Source of the DNA: Harmonia axyridis
Taxonomy: Eukaryota > Arthropoda > Insecta > Coleoptera > Coccinellidae
Direction: 5' to 3'
DNA: 64,000 bases
Assembly (NCBI RefSeq): GCF_914767665.1
Contig: NC_059506.1
Location: 18,205,825-18,269,824 of the forward strand
In this document: in pieces, positions 7,659 through 20,827 of the stretch
Layout: each line of letters starts with the position of its first letter
Numbering within the stretch: the first letter of the stretch is position 1
The notes under the pieces: generated by a model
What the model was told of the DNA's origin: nothing
Databases searched by the model: none
Seen by the model: only the letters and a program-made list of their open reading frames with translations
Program-made: the position numbers and the translations under genes

Positions 7659-8589
7659 TTTTAATTGTTTTTTTTTAATATTACATTATATGAGAATTGT
7701 TATATTTTAAATTATTCTTAAATATATTTTATAATTTTTTGGGATCATAATTAAATAATTATTTTTATGTTTAGGTGTTTACTTTCTATTTGGTGAAATA
7801 ATTTATGAGGTATGAAGTATATACTCATTATTCAAAAATGATAAATTTAATAAACACAAGGGACTGAAACGAATGATTGGATTTTTTTTGAACATCTTCA
7901 ATTTTTCGAATATCAAATACTTTTGAAAATTTCCAATTTTTTTTCTGTCCATCATATTCTATTTTACTGAGCTTTTATTTGAAGTGAATCATACTTGGAA
8001 AAGTCGATTCACACCAAAAACATAAATAAGCTTACATGGAACGTTTCGATATAGCGTGCAACTCTAAGAAATTCAGATTTTTTTTCCAGAAACGAAAATT
8101 CCATTTGAACAAGATTTTGTTTAATCGTCTGTATATTCAATTATAGTTTATCAATAAGATAAGAATAAATCGATGGTTGAAGTCATCCTTCTCTCTATAA
8201 TATTCCTCATGATTTCTGTGTCATATCAATAAACAAGCGAATTCCAAATTCAAACATGAAAGGTCTCGAAAGTTCAGGTAGAATCAAACATGGTCTTATC
8301 AGTATATCGTATTACGAAGAGAAAGTCATTATACTGATAAGGATTCAGTAATCTTTCTTCTGTCATTGGGCATGTGCGGTATCTGAAAAACAACATCGCT
8401 TTCTAAATGGTGTGTCCATATTGTATATAATTTGGCTTTGGTGAACGTCTGACCTATTCATAGTGAGGACACGTGAGTAGAAAACAAGCAAGAACCATAG
8501 AATTCAATAACTTATTGAAAAATTCTTCTAGTGTGGTTTATTTAATTTGGGTGTTGGAGTTGATCAGACTATCTGACATAACATTGAAT
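7659..8589. repeat. Spacer of the array unit (first complete example)
   Basis: The 931 bp from stop codon to next ATG. Contents in order: a poly-T run just after the stop (length varies between copies), an A/T-rich 3' region with ATTAAA, the unit junction motif at 7781, AATAAA at 7849-7854, a long AT-rich stretch with several T8 runs, a 7-bp inverted repeat GTGAATC/GATTCAC, two inverted GATA-motif pairs, the TATA box and a leader of about 130-160 bp without any ATG. No second ORF or RNA gene is recognised. The same description holds for every other spacer in the array. Confidence 0.85.
7849..7854 (+). terminator. Polyadenylation signal AATAAA of copy 1
   Basis: AATAAA 190 bp after the stop of copy 1. 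The motif recurs at the same place in later units, except after copy 40, where a deletion removed it. An ATTAAA variant about 100 bp nearer the stop is an alternative. Confidence 0.45.
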
Positions 8590-9018
8590 ATGGCTATCTC
8601 CATTGATATCGAAAATATAATACAACTTTGTATCAAGAAAATGAAAAATCATGTGAAGCAGCAGAATTTGTTGAAAAAGGTTGTAGTTAAATTAATCTGG
8701 AAGAAAGTGCTCACATATAGAGAGAAAAATTATGAATTGATAAATACTAGGACTAACAATAATGACATTTGTGTCACAGAAGAAACGAAACAAGCGGCAA
8801 AAAATACGAGAATGGATCAAATTAAGACGAAAGAATTGACAGAAAAATTAGATAAAGCTTATGTGATGAAATATTTTCTTCAGAAGGCAGTTCAAGGCAG
8901 CAATGATTTGCAAACGACACGGGATATTTTAGCTAAATATTGCAATAATGAAGTGAATCCAGCTTTTCCAAGATGTCATTATTTCGTGCATAGGCTACCT
9001 AAACGAGCACTTAATTGA
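8590..9018 (+). CDS. Array ORF copy 2, 142 aa, V-subtype
   Basis: Differs from copy 1 by Val32 and Glu85. The Val32 change is a two-base change across codons 31-32. This defines the V-subtype seen in copies 4, 5, 9, 21, 23-26 and 28. Confidence 0.6.
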   Translation: MAISIDIENIIQLCIKKMKNHVKQQNLLKKVVVKLIWKKVLTYREKNYELINTRTNNNDICVTEETKQAAKNTRMDQIKTKELTEKLDKAYVMKYFLQKAVQGSNDLQTTRDILAKYCNNEVNPAFPRCHYFVHRLPKRALN

Positions 9019-9949
9019 TTTCAATTGTTTTTTTTTAATATTACATTATATGAGAATTGTTATATTTTAAATTATTCTTAAATATATTTTATAATTTTTT
9101 GGGATCATAATTAAATAATTATTTTTATGTTTAGGTGTTTACTTTCTATTTGGTGAAATAATTTATGAGGTATGAAGTATATACTCATTATTCAAGAATG
9201 ATAAATTTAATAAACACAAGGGACTGAAACGAATGATTGGATTTTTTTTGAACATCTTCAATTTTTCGAATATCAAATACTTTTGAAAATTTCCAATTTT
9301 TTTTCTGTCCATCATATTCTATTTTACTGAGCTTTTATTGGAAGTGAATCATACTTGGAAAAGTCGATTCACACCAAAAACATAAATAAGCTTACATGGA
9401 ACGTTTCGATATAGCGTGCAACTCTAAGAAATTCAGATTTTTTTTCCAGAAACGAAAATTCCATTTGAACAAGATTTTGTTTAATCGTCTGTATATTCAA
9501 TTATAGTTTATCAATAAGATAAGAATAAATCGATGGTTGAAGTCATCCTTCTCTCTATAATATTCCTCATGATTTCTGTGTCATATCAATAAACAAGCGA
9601 ATTCCAAATTCAAACATGAAAGGTCTCGAAAGTTCAGGTAGAATCAAACATGGTCTTATCAGTATATCGTATTACGAAGAGAAAGTCATTATACTGATAA
9701 GGATTCAGTAATCTTTCTTCTGTCATTGGGCATGTGCGGTATCTGAAAAACAACATCGCTTTCTAAATGGTGTGTCCATATTGTATATAATTTGGCTTTG
9801 GTGAACGTCTGACCTATTCATAGTGAGGACACGTGAGTAGAAAACAAGCAAGAACCATAGAATTCAATAACTTATTGAAAAATTCTTCTAGTGTGGTTTA
9901 TTTAATTTGGGTGTTGGAGTTGATCAGACTATCTGACATAACATTGAAT

Positions 9950-10378
9950 ATGGCTATCTCCGTTGATATCGAAAATATAATACAACTTTGTATCAAGAAA
10001 ATGAAAAATCATGTGAAGCAGCAGAATTTGTTGAAAAAGGTGTTAGTTAAATTAATCTGGAAGAAAGTGCTCACATATAGAGAGAAAAATTATGAATTGA
10101 TAAATACTAGGACTAACAATAATGACATTTGTGTCACAGAAGAAACGAAACAAGCGGCAAAAAATACGAGAATGGATCAATTTAAGACGAAAGAATTGAC
10201 ACAAAAATTAGATAAAGCTTATGTGATGAAATATTTTCTTCAGAAGGCAGTTCAAGGCAGCAATGATTTGCAAACGACACGGGATATTTTAGCTAAATAT
10301 TGCAATAATGAAGTGAATCCAGCTTTTCCAAGATGTCATTATTTCGTGCATAGGCTACCTAAACGAGCACTTAATTGA
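9950..10378 (+). CDS. Array ORF copy 3, 142 aa, L-subtype with Phe78
   Basis: Leu32, Phe78, Gln85 and a private Ile5 to Val change. The Phe78/Gln85 combination recurs in copies 6, 8, 22 and 27. Confidence 0.6.
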   Translation: MAISVDIENIIQLCIKKMKNHVKQQNLLKKVLVKLIWKKVLTYREKNYELINTRTNNNDICVTEETKQAAKNTRMDQFKTKELTQKLDKAYVMKYFLQKAVQGSNDLQTTRDILAKYCNNEVNPAFPRCHYFVHRLPKRALN

Positions 10379-11309
10379 TTTTAATTGTTTTTTTTTAATA
10401 TTACATTATATGAGAATTGTTATATTTTAAATTATTCTTAAATATATTTTATAATTTTTTGGGATCATAATTAAATAATTATTTTTATGTTTAGGTGTTT
10501 ACTTTCTATTTGGTGAAATAATTTATGAGGTATGAAGTATATACTCATTATTCAAAAATGATAAATTTAATAAACACAAGGGACTGAAACGAATGATTGG
10601 ATTTTTTTTGAACATCTTCAATTTTTCGAATATCAAATACTTTTGAAAATTTCCAATTTTTTTTCTGTCCATCATATTCTATTTTACTGAGCTTTTATTT
10701 GAAGTGAATCATACTTGGAAAAGTCGATTCACACCAAAAACATAAATAAGCTTACATGGAACGTTTCGATATAGCGTGCAACTCTAAGAAATTCAGATTT
10801 TTTTTCCAGAAACGAAAATTCCATTTGAACAAGATTTTGTTTAATCGTCTGTATATTCAATTATAGTTTATCAATAAGATAAGAATAAATCGATGGTTGA
10901 AGTCATCCTTCTCTCTATAATATTCCTCATGATTTCTGTGTCATATCAATAAACAAGCGAATTCCAAATTCAAACATGAAAGGTCTCGAAAGTTCAGGTA
11001 GAATCAAACATGGTCTTATCAGTATATCGTATTACGAAGAGAAAGTCATTATACTGATAAGGATTCAGTAATCTTTCTTCTGTCATTGGGCATGTGCGGT
11101 ATCTGAAAAACAACATCGCTTTCTAAATGGTGTGTCCATATTGTATATAATTTGGCTTTGGTGAACGTCTGACCTATTCATAGTGAGGACACGTGAGTAG
11201 AAAACAAGCAAGAACCATAGAATTCAATAACTTATTGAAAAATTCTTCTAGTGTGGTTTATTTAATTTGGGTGTTGGAGTTGATCAGACTATCTGACATA
11301 ACATTGAAT

Positions 11310-11738
11310 ATGGCTATCTCCATTGATATCGAAAATATAATACAACTTTGTATCAAGAAAATGAAAAATCATGTGAAGCAGCAGAATTTGTTGAAAAACG
11401 TTGTAGTTAAATTAATCTGGAAGAAAGTGCTCACATATAGAGAGAAAAATTATGAATTGATAAATACTAGGACTAACAATAATGACATTTGTGTCACAGA
11501 AGAAACGAAACAAGCGGCAAAAAATACGAGAATGGATCAAATTAAGACGAAAGAATTGACAGAAAAATTAGATAAAGCTTATGTGATGAAATATTTTCTT
11601 CAGAAGGCAGTTCAAGGCAGCAATGATTTGCAAACGACACGGGATATTTTAGCTAAATATTGCAATAATGAAGTGAATCCAGCTTTTCCAAGATGTCATT
11701 ATTTCGTGCATAGGCTACCTAAACGAGCACTTAATTGA
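11310..11738 (+). CDS. Array ORF copy 4, 142 aa, V-subtype
   Basis: Val32, Glu85; Lys30 to Asn by AAC, a different base change from the Asn30 (AAT) of copies 12 and 31, so the same replacement arose twice. Confidence 0.6.
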   Translation: MAISIDIENIIQLCIKKMKNHVKQQNLLKNVVVKLIWKKVLTYREKNYELINTRTNNNDICVTEETKQAAKNTRMDQIKTKELTEKLDKAYVMKYFLQKAVQGSNDLQTTRDILAKYCNNEVNPAFPRCHYFVHRLPKRALN

Positions 11739-12669
11739 TTTCAATTGTTTTTTTTTAATATTACATTATATGAGAATTGTTATATTTTAAATTATTCTTA
11801 AATATATTTTATAATTTTTTGGGATCATAATTAAATAATTATTTTTATGTTTAGGTGTTTACTTTCTATTTGGTGAAATAATTTATGAGGTATGAAGTAT
11901 ATACTCATTATTCAAGAATGATAAATTTAATAAACACGAGGGACTGAAACGAATGATTGGATTTTTTTTGAACATCTTCAATTTTTCGAATATCAAATAC
12001 TTTTGAAAATTTCCAATTTTTTTTCTGTCCATCATATTCTATTTTACTGAGCTTTTATTGGAAGTGAATCATACTTGGAAAAGTCGATTCACACCAAAAA
12101 CATAAATAAGCTTACATGGAACGTTTCGATATAGCGTGCAACTCTAAGAAATTCAGATTTTTTTTCCAGAAACGAAAATTCCATTTGAACAAGATTTTGT
12201 TTAATCGTCTGTATATTCAATTATAGTTTATCAATAAGATAAGAATAAATCGATGGTTGAAGTCATCCTTCTCTCTATAATATTCCTCATGATTTCTGTG
12301 TCATATCAATAAACAAGCGAATTCCAAATTCAAACATGAAAGGTCTCGAAAGTTCAGGTAGAATCAAACATGGTCTTATCAGTATATCGTATTACGAAGA
12401 GAAAGTCATTATACTGATAAGGATTCAGTAATCTTTCTTCTGTCATTGGGCATGTGCGGTATCTGAAAAACAACATCGCTTTCTAAATGGTGTGTCCATA
12501 TTGTATATAATTTGGCTTTGGTGAACGTCTGACCTATTCATAGTGAGGACACGTGAGTAGAAAACAAGCAAGAACCATAGAATTCAATAACTTATTGAAA
12601 AATTCTTCTAGTGTGGTTTATTTAATTTGGGTGTTGGAGTTGATCAGACTATCTGACATAACATTGAAT

Positions 12670-13098
12670 ATGGCTATCTCCATTGATATCGAAAATATAA
12701 TACAACTTTGTATCAAGAAAATGAAAAATCATGTGAAGCAGCAGAATTTGTTGAAAAAGGTTGTAGTTAAATTAATCTGGAAGAAAGTGCTCACATATAG
12801 AGAGAAAAATTATGAATTGATAAATACTAGGACTAACAATAATGACATTTGTGTCACAGAAGAAACGAAACAAGCGGCAAAAAATACGAGAATGGATCAA
12901 ATTAAGACGAAAGAATTGACAGAAAAATTAGATAAAGCTTATGTGATGAAATATTTTCTTCAGAAGGCAGTTCAAGGCAGCAATGATTTGCAAACGACAC
13001 GGGATATTTTAGCTAAATATTGCAATAATGAAGTGAATCCAGCTTTTCCAAGATGTCATTATTTCGTGCATAGGCTACCTAAACGAGCACTTAATTGA
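12670..13098 (+). CDS. Array ORF copy 5, 142 aa, V-subtype
   Basis: Val32, Glu85, otherwise the common sequence. Two V-units in a row (copies 4 and 5) break the L/V alternation here. Confidence 0.6.
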   Translation: MAISIDIENIIQLCIKKMKNHVKQQNLLKKVVVKLIWKKVLTYREKNYELINTRTNNNDICVTEETKQAAKNTRMDQIKTKELTEKLDKAYVMKYFLQKAVQGSNDLQTTRDILAKYCNNEVNPAFPRCHYFVHRLPKRALN

Positions 13099-14029
13099 TT
13101 TCAATTGTTTTTTTTTAATATTACATTATATGAGAATTGTTATATTTTAAATTATTCTTAAATATATTTTATAATTTTTTGGGATCATAATTAAATAATT
13201 ATTTTTATGTTTAGGTGTTTACTTTCTATTTGGTGAAATAATTTATGAGGTATGAAGTATATACTCATTATTCAAGAATGATAAATTTAATAAACACAAG
13301 GGACTGAAACGAATGATTGGATTTTTTTTGAACATCTTCAATTTTTCGAATATCAAATACTTTTGAAAATTTCCAATTTTTTTTCTGTCCATCATATTCT
13401 ATTTTACTGAGCTTTTATTGGAAGTGAATCATACTTGGAAAAGTCGATTCACACCAAAAACATAAATAAGCTTACATGGAACGTTTCGATATAGCGTGCA
13501 ACTCTAAGAAATTCAGATTTTTTTTCCAGAAACGAAAATTCCATTTGAACAAGATTTTGTTTAATCGTCTGTATATTCAATTATAGTTTATCAATAAGAT
13601 AAGAATAAATCGATGGTTGAAGTCATCCTTCTCTCTATAATATTCCTCATGATTTCTGTGTCATATCAATAAACAAGCGAATTCCAAATTCAAACATGAA
13701 AGGTCTCGAAAGTTCAGGTAGAATCAAACATGGTCTTATCAGTATATCGTATTACGAAGAGAAAGTCATTATACTGATAAGGATTCAGTAATCTTTCTTC
13801 TGTCATTGGGCATGTGCGGTATCTGAAAAACAACATCGCTTTCTAAATGGTGTGTCCATATTGTATATAATTTGGCTTTGGTGAACGTCTGACCTATTCA
13901 TAGTGAGGACACGTGAGTAGAAAACAAGCAAGAACCATAGAATTCAATAACTTATTGAAAAATTCTTCTAGTGTGGTTTATTTAATTTGGGTGTTGGAGT
14001 TGATCAGACTATCTGACATAACATTGAAT

Positions 14030-14457
14030 ATGGCTATCTCCATTGATATCGAAAATATAATACAACTTTGTATCAAGAAAATGAAAAATCATGTGAAGCA
14101 GCAGAATTTGTTGAAAAAGGTGTTAGTTAAATTAATCTGGAAGAAAGTGCTCACATATAGAGAGAAAAATTATGATTGATAAATACTAGGACTAACAATA
14201 ATGACATTTGTGTCACAGAAGAAACGAAACAAGCGGCAAAAAATACGAGAATGGATCAATTTAAGACGAAAGAATTGACACAAAAATTAGATAAAGCTTA
14301 TGTGATGAAATATTTTCTTCAGAAGGCAGTTCAAGGCAGCAATGATTTGCAAACGACACGGGATATTTTAGCTAAATATTGCAATAATGAAGTGAATCCA
14401 GCTTTTCCAAGATGTCATTATTTCGTGCATAGGCTACCTAAACGAGCACTTAATTGA
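14030..14457 (+). pseudogene. Array ORF copy 6, frameshifted
   Basis: One A is missing in codon 49 (about 14175). The frame ends at TGA 14177-14179 after 49 residues. The remaining codons (Phe78, Gln85 type) are intact in the next frame but have no nearby ATG. The identical deletion occurs in copy 8. Confidence 0.85.
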
Positions 14458-15388
14458 TTTTAATTGTTTTTTTTTAATATTACATTATATGAGAATTGTT
14501 ATATTTTAAATTATTCTTAAATATATTTTATAATTTTTTGGGATCATAATTAAATAATTATTTTTATGTTTAGGTGTTTACTTTCTATTTGGTGAAATAA
14601 TTTATGAGGTATGAAGTATATACTCATTATTCAAAAATGATAAATTTAATAAACACAAGGGACTGAAACGAATGATTGGATTTTTTTTGAACATCTTCAA
14701 TTTTTCGAATATCAAATACTTTTGAAAATTTCCAATTTTTTTTCTGTCCATCATATTCTATTTTACTGAGCTTTTATTTGAAGTGAATCATACTTGGAAA
14801 AGTCGATTCACACCAAAAACATAAATAAGCTTACATGGAACGTTTCGATATAGCGTGCAACTCTAAGAAATTCAGATTTTTTTTCCAGAAACGAAAATTC
14901 CATTTGAACAAGATTTTGTTTAATCGTCTGTATATTCAATTATAGTTTATCAATAAGATAAGAATAAATCGATGGTTGAAGTCATCCTTCTCTCTATAAT
15001 ATTCCTCATGATTTCTGTGTCATATCAATAAACAAGCGAATTCCAAATTCAAACATGAAAGGTCTCGAAAGTTCAGGTAGAATCAAACATGGTCTTATCA
15101 GTATATCGTATTACGAAGAGAAAGTCATTATACTGATAAGGATTCAGTAATCTTTCTTCTGTCATTGGGCATGTGCGGTATCTGAAAAACAACATCGCTT
15201 TCTAAATGGTGTGTCCATATTGTATATAATTTGGCTTTGGTGAACGTCTGACCTATTCATAGTGAGGACACGTGAGTAGAAAACAAGCAAGAACCATAGA
15301 ATTCAATAACTTATTGAAAAATTCTTCTAGTGTGGTTTATTTAATTTGGGTGTTGGAGTTGATCAGACTATCTGACATAACATTGAAT

Positions 15389-15817
15389 ATGGCTATCTCC
15401 ATTGATATCGAAAATATAATACAACTTTGTATCAAGAAAATGAAAAATCATGTGAAGCAGCAGAATTTGTTGAAAAAAGTGTTAGTTAAATTAATCTGGA
15501 AGAAAGTGCTCACATATAGAGAGAAAAATTATGAATTGATAAATACTAGGACTAACAATAATGACATTTGTGTCACAGAAGAAACCAAACAAGCGGCAAA
15601 AAATACGAGAATGGATCAAATTAAGACAAAAGAATTGACAGAAAAATTAGATAAAGCTTATGTGATGAAATATTTTCTGCAGAAGGCAGTTCAAGGCAGC
15701 AATGATTTGCAAACGACACGGGATATTTTAGCTAAATATTGCAATAATGAAGTGAATCCAGCTTTTCCAAGATGTCATTATTTCGTGCATAGGCTACCTA
15801 AACGAGCACTTAATTGA
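15389..15817 (+). CDS. Array ORF copy 7, 142 aa, mosaic unit
   Basis: Common protein (Leu32, Ile78, Glu85) with a set of silent changes: AAA at Lys30, ACC at Thr66, ACA at Thr80, CTG at Leu97 (creating CTGCAG). The same set occurs in copies 18 and 37. The downstream spacer, however, is partly of the V-subtype of its neighbours, so the unit looks recombinant. Confidence 0.6.
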   Translation: MAISIDIENIIQLCIKKMKNHVKQQNLLKKVLVKLIWKKVLTYREKNYELINTRTNNNDICVTEETKQAAKNTRMDQIKTKELTEKLDKAYVMKYFLQKAVQGSNDLQTTRDILAKYCNNEVNPAFPRCHYFVHRLPKRALN

Positions 15818-16749
15818 TTTCAATTGTTTTTTTTTTAATATTACATTATATGAGAATTGTTATATTTTAAATTATTCTTAAATATATTTTATAATTTTTT
15901 GGGATCATAATTAAATAATTATTTTTATGTTTAGGTGTTTACTTTCTATTTGGTGAAATAATTTATGAGGTATGAAGTATATACTCATTATTCAAAAATG
16001 ATAAATTTAATAAACACAAGGGACTGAAACGAATGATTGGATTTTTTTTGAACATCTTCAATTTTTCGAATATCAAATACTTTTGAAAATTTCCAATTTT
16101 TTTTCTGTCCATCATATTCTATTTTACTGAGCTTTTATTGGAAGTGAATCATACTTGGAAAAGTCGATTCACACCAAAAACATAAATAAGCTTACATGGA
16201 ACGTTTCGATATAGCGTGCAACTCTAAGAAATTCAGATTTTTTTTCCAGAAACGAAAATTCCATTTGAACAAGATTTTGTTTAATCGTCTGTATATTCAA
16301 TTATAGTTTATCAATAAGATAAGAATAAATCGATGGTTGAAGTCATCCTTCTCTCTATAATATTCCTCATGATTTCTGTGTCATATCAATAAACAAGCGA
16401 ATTCCAAATTCAAACATGAAAGGTCTCGAAAGTTCAGGTAGAATCAAACATGGTCTTATCAGTATATCGTATTACGAAGAGAAAGTCATTATACTGATAA
16501 GGATTCAGTAATCTTTCTTCTGTCATTGGGCATGTGCGGTATCTGAAAAACAACATCGCTTTCTAAATGGTGTGTCCATATTGTATATAATTTGGCTTTG
16601 GTGAACGTCTGACCTATTCATAGTGAGGACACGTGAGTAGAAAACAAGCAAGAACCATAGAATTCAATAACTTATTGAAAAATTCTTCTAGTGTGGTTTA
16701 TTTAATTTGGGTGTTGGAGTTGATCAGACTATCTGACATAACATTGAAT

Positions 16750-17177
16750 ATGGCTATCTCCATTGATATCGAAAATATAATACAACTTTGTATCAAGAAA
16801 ATGAAAAATCATGTGAAGCAGCAGAATTTGTTGAAAAAGGTGTTAGTTAAATTAATCTGGAAGAAAGTGCTCACATATAGAGAGAAAAATTATGATTGAT
16901 AAATACTAGGACTAACAATAATGACATTTGTGTCACAGAAGAAACGAAACAAGCGGCAAAAAATACGAGAATGGATCAATTTAAGACGAAAGAATTGACA
17001 CAAAAATTAGATAAAGCTTATGTGATGAAATATTTTCTTCAGAAGGCAGTTCAAGGCAGCAATGATTTGCAAACGACACGGGATATTTTAGCTAAATATT
17101 GCAATAATGAAGTGAATCCAGCTTTTCCAAGATGTCATTATTTCGTGCATAGGCTACCTAAACGAGCACTTAATTGA
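16750..17177 (+). pseudogene. Array ORF copy 8, frameshifted
   Basis: Carries the same single-base deletion as copy 6 (near 16895), with TGA at 16897-16899, and the same Phe78/Gln85 type. The two broken copies lie exactly two units apart. Confidence 0.85.
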
Positions 17178-18108
17178 TTTTAATTGTTTTTTTTTAATAT
17201 TACATTATATGAGAATTGTTATATTTTAAATTATTCTCAAATATATTTTATAATTTTTTGGGATCATAATTAAATAATTATTTTTATGTTTAGGTGTTTA
17301 CTTTCTATTTGGTGAAATAATTTATGAGGTATGAAGTATATACTCATTATTCAAAAATGATAAATTTAATAAACACAAGGGACTGAAACGAATGATTGGA
17401 TTTTTTTTGAACATCTTCAATTTTTCGAATATCAAATACTTTTGAAAATTTCCAATTTTTTTTCTGTCCATCATATTCTATTTTACTGAGCTTTTATTTG
17501 AAGTGAATCATACTTGGAAAAGTCGATTCACACCAAAAACATAAATAAGCTTACATGGAACGTTTCGATATAGCGTGCAACTCTAAGAAATTCAGATTTT
17601 TTTTCCAGAAACGAAAATTCCATTTGAACAAGATTTTGTTTAATCGTCTGTATATTCAATTATAGTTTATCAATAAGATAAGAATAAATCGATGGTTGAA
17701 GTCATCCTTCTCTCTATAATATTCCTCATGATTTCTGTGTCATATCAATAAACAAGCGAATTCCAAATTCAAACATGAAAGGTCTCGAAAGTTCAGGTAG
17801 AATCAAACATGGTCTTATCAGTATATCGTATTACGAAGAGAAAGTCATTATACTGATAAGGATTCAGTAATCTTTCTTCTGTCATTGGGCATGTGCGGTA
17901 TCTGAAAAACAACATCGCTTTCTAAATGGTGTGTCCATATTGTATATAATTTGGCTTTGGTGAACGTCTGACCTATTCATAGTGAGGACACGTGAGTAGA
18001 AAACAAGCAAGAACCATAGAATTCAATAACTTATTGAAAAATTCTTCTAGTGTGGTTTATTTAATTTGGGTGTTGGAGTTGATCAGACTATCTGACATAA
18101 CATTGAAT

Positions 18109-18537
18109 ATGGCTATCTCCATTGATATCGAAAATATAATACAACTTTGTATCAAGAAAATGAAAAATCATGTGAAGCAGCAGAATTTGTTGAAAAAGGT
18201 TGTAGTTAAATTAATCTGGAAGAAAGTGCTCACATATAGAGAGAAAAATTATGAATTGATAAATACTAGGACTAACAATAATGACATTTGTGTCACAGAA
18301 GAAACGAAACAAGCGGCAAAAAATACGAGAATGGATCAAATTAAGACGAAAGAATTGACAGAAAAATTAGATAAAGCTTATGTGATGAAATATTTTCTTC
18401 AGAAGGCAGTTCAAGGCAGCAATGATTTGCAAACGACACGGGATATTTTAGCTAAATATTGCAATAATGAAGTGAATCCAGCTTTTCCAAGATGTCATTA
18501 TTTCGTGCATAGGCTACCTAAACGAGCACTTAATTGA
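18109..18537 (+). CDS. Array ORF copy 9, 142 aa, V-subtype
   Basis: Val32, Glu85. Near the left limit of the large duplicated block; its counterpart is copy 28. Confidence 0.6.
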   Translation: MAISIDIENIIQLCIKKMKNHVKQQNLLKKVVVKLIWKKVLTYREKNYELINTRTNNNDICVTEETKQAAKNTRMDQIKTKELTEKLDKAYVMKYFLQKAVQGSNDLQTTRDILAKYCNNEVNPAFPRCHYFVHRLPKRALN

Positions 18538-19468
18538 TTTCAATTGTTTTTTTTTAATATTACATTATATGAGAATTGTTATATTTTAAATTATTCTTAA
18601 ATATATTTTATAATTTTTTGGGATCATAATTAAATAATTATTTTTATGTTTAGGTGTTTACTTTCTATTTGGTGAAATAATTTATGAGGTATGAAGTATA
18701 TACTCATTATTCAAGAATGATAAATTTAATAAACACGAGGGACTGAAACGAATGATTGGATTTTTTTTGAACATCTTCAATTTTTCGAATATCAAATACT
18801 TTTGAAAATTTCCAATTTTTTTTCTGTCCATCATATTCTATTTTACTGAGCTTTTATTGGAAGTGAATCATACTTGGAAAAGTCGATTCACACCAAAAAC
18901 ATAAATAAGCTTACATGGAACGTTTCGATATAGCGTGCAACTCTAAGAAATTCAGATTTTTTTTCCAGAAACGAAAATTCCATTTGAACAAGATTTTGTT
19001 TAATCGTCTGTATATTCAATTATAGTTTATCAATAAGATAAGAATAAATCGATGGTTGAAGTCATCCTTCTCTCTATAATATTCCTCATGATTTCTGTGT
19101 CATATCAATAAACAAGCGAATTCCAAATTCAAACATGAAAGGTCTCGAAAGTTCAGGTAGAATCAAACATGGTCTTATCAGTATATCGTATTACGAAGAG
19201 AAAGTCATTATACTGATAAGGATTCAGTAATCTTTCTTCTGTCATTGGGCATGTGCGGTATCTGAAAAACAACATCGCTTTCTAAATGGTGTGTCCATAT
19301 TGTATATAATTTGGCTTTGGTGAACGTCTGACCTATTCATAGTGAGGACACGTGAGTAGAAAACAAGCAAGAACCATAGAATTCAATAACTTATTGAAAA
19401 ATTCTTCTAGTGTGGTTTATTTAATTTGGGTGTTGGAGTTGATCAGACTATCTGACATAACATTGAAT

Positions 19469-19897
19469 ATGGCTATCTCCATTGATATCGAAAATATAAT
19501 ACAACTTTGTATCAAGAAAATGAAAAATCATGTGAAGCAGCTGAATTTGTTGAAAAAGGTGTTAGTTAAATTAATCTGGAAGAAAGTGCTCACATATAGA
19601 GAGAAAAATTATGAATTGATAAATACTAGGACTAACAATAATGACATTTGTGTCACAGAAGAAACGAAACAATCGGCAAAAAATACGAGAATGGATCAAA
19701 TTAAGACGAAAGAATTGACAGAAAAATTAGATAAAGCTTATGTGATGAAATATTTTCTTCAGAAGGCAGTTCTAGGCAGCAATGATTTGCAAACGACACG
19801 GGATATTTTGGCTAAATATTGCAATAATGAAGTGAATCCAGCTTTTCCAAGATGTCATTATTTCGTGCATAGGCTACCTAAACGAGCACTTAATTGA
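19469..19897 (+). CDS. Array ORF copy 10, 142 aa
   Basis: Three replacements shared only with copy 29: Gln25 to Leu, Ala69 to Ser, Gln102 to Leu, plus silent TTG at Leu114. The most divergent protein type in the array. Confidence 0.6.
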   Translation: MAISIDIENIIQLCIKKMKNHVKQLNLLKKVLVKLIWKKVLTYREKNYELINTRTNNNDICVTEETKQSAKNTRMDQIKTKELTEKLDKAYVMKYFLQKAVLGSNDLQTTRDILAKYCNNEVNPAFPRCHYFVHRLPKRALN

Positions 19898-20827
19898 TTT
19901 TAATTGTTTTTTTTTAATATTACATTATATGAGAATTGTTATATTTTAAATTATTCTCAAATATATTTTATAATTTTTTGGGATCAAAATTAAATAATTA
20001 TTTTTATGTTTAGGTGTTTACTTTCTATTTGGTGAAATAATTTATGAGGTATGAAGTATATACTCATTATTCAAAAATGATGAATTCAATAAACACAAGG
20101 GACTGAAACGAATGATTGGATTTTTTTTGAACATCTTCAATTTTTCGAATATCAAATACTTTTGAAAATTTCCGATTTTTTTCTGTCCATCATATTCTAT
20201 TTTACTGAGCTTTTATTTGAAGTGAATCATACTTGGAAAAGTCGATTCATACCAAAAACATAAATAAGCTTACATGGAACGTTTCGATATAGCGTGCAAC
20301 TCTAAGAAATTCAGATTTTTTTTCCAGAAACGAAAATTCCATTTGAACAAGATTTTGTTTAATCGTCTGTATATTCAATTATAGTTTATCAATAAGATAA
20401 GAATAAATCGATGGTTGAAGTCATCCTTCTCTCTATAATATTCCTCATGATTTCTGTGTCATATCAATAAACAAGCGAATTCCAAATTCAAACATGAAAG
20501 GTCTCGAAAGTTCAGGTAGAATCAAACATGGTCTTATCAGTATATCGTATTACGAAGAGAAAGTCATTATACTGATAAGGATTCAGTAATCTTTCTTCTG
20601 TCATTGGGCATGTGCGGTATCTGAAAAACAACATCGCTTTCTAAATGGTGTGTCCATATTGTATATAATTTGGCTTTGGTGAACGTCTGACCTATTCATA
20701 GTGAGGACACGTGAGAAGAAAACAAGCAAGAACCATAGAATTCAATAACTTATTGAAAAATTCTTCTAGTGTGGTTTATTTAATTTGGGTGTTGGAGTTG
20801 ATCAGACTATCTGACATAACATTGAAT

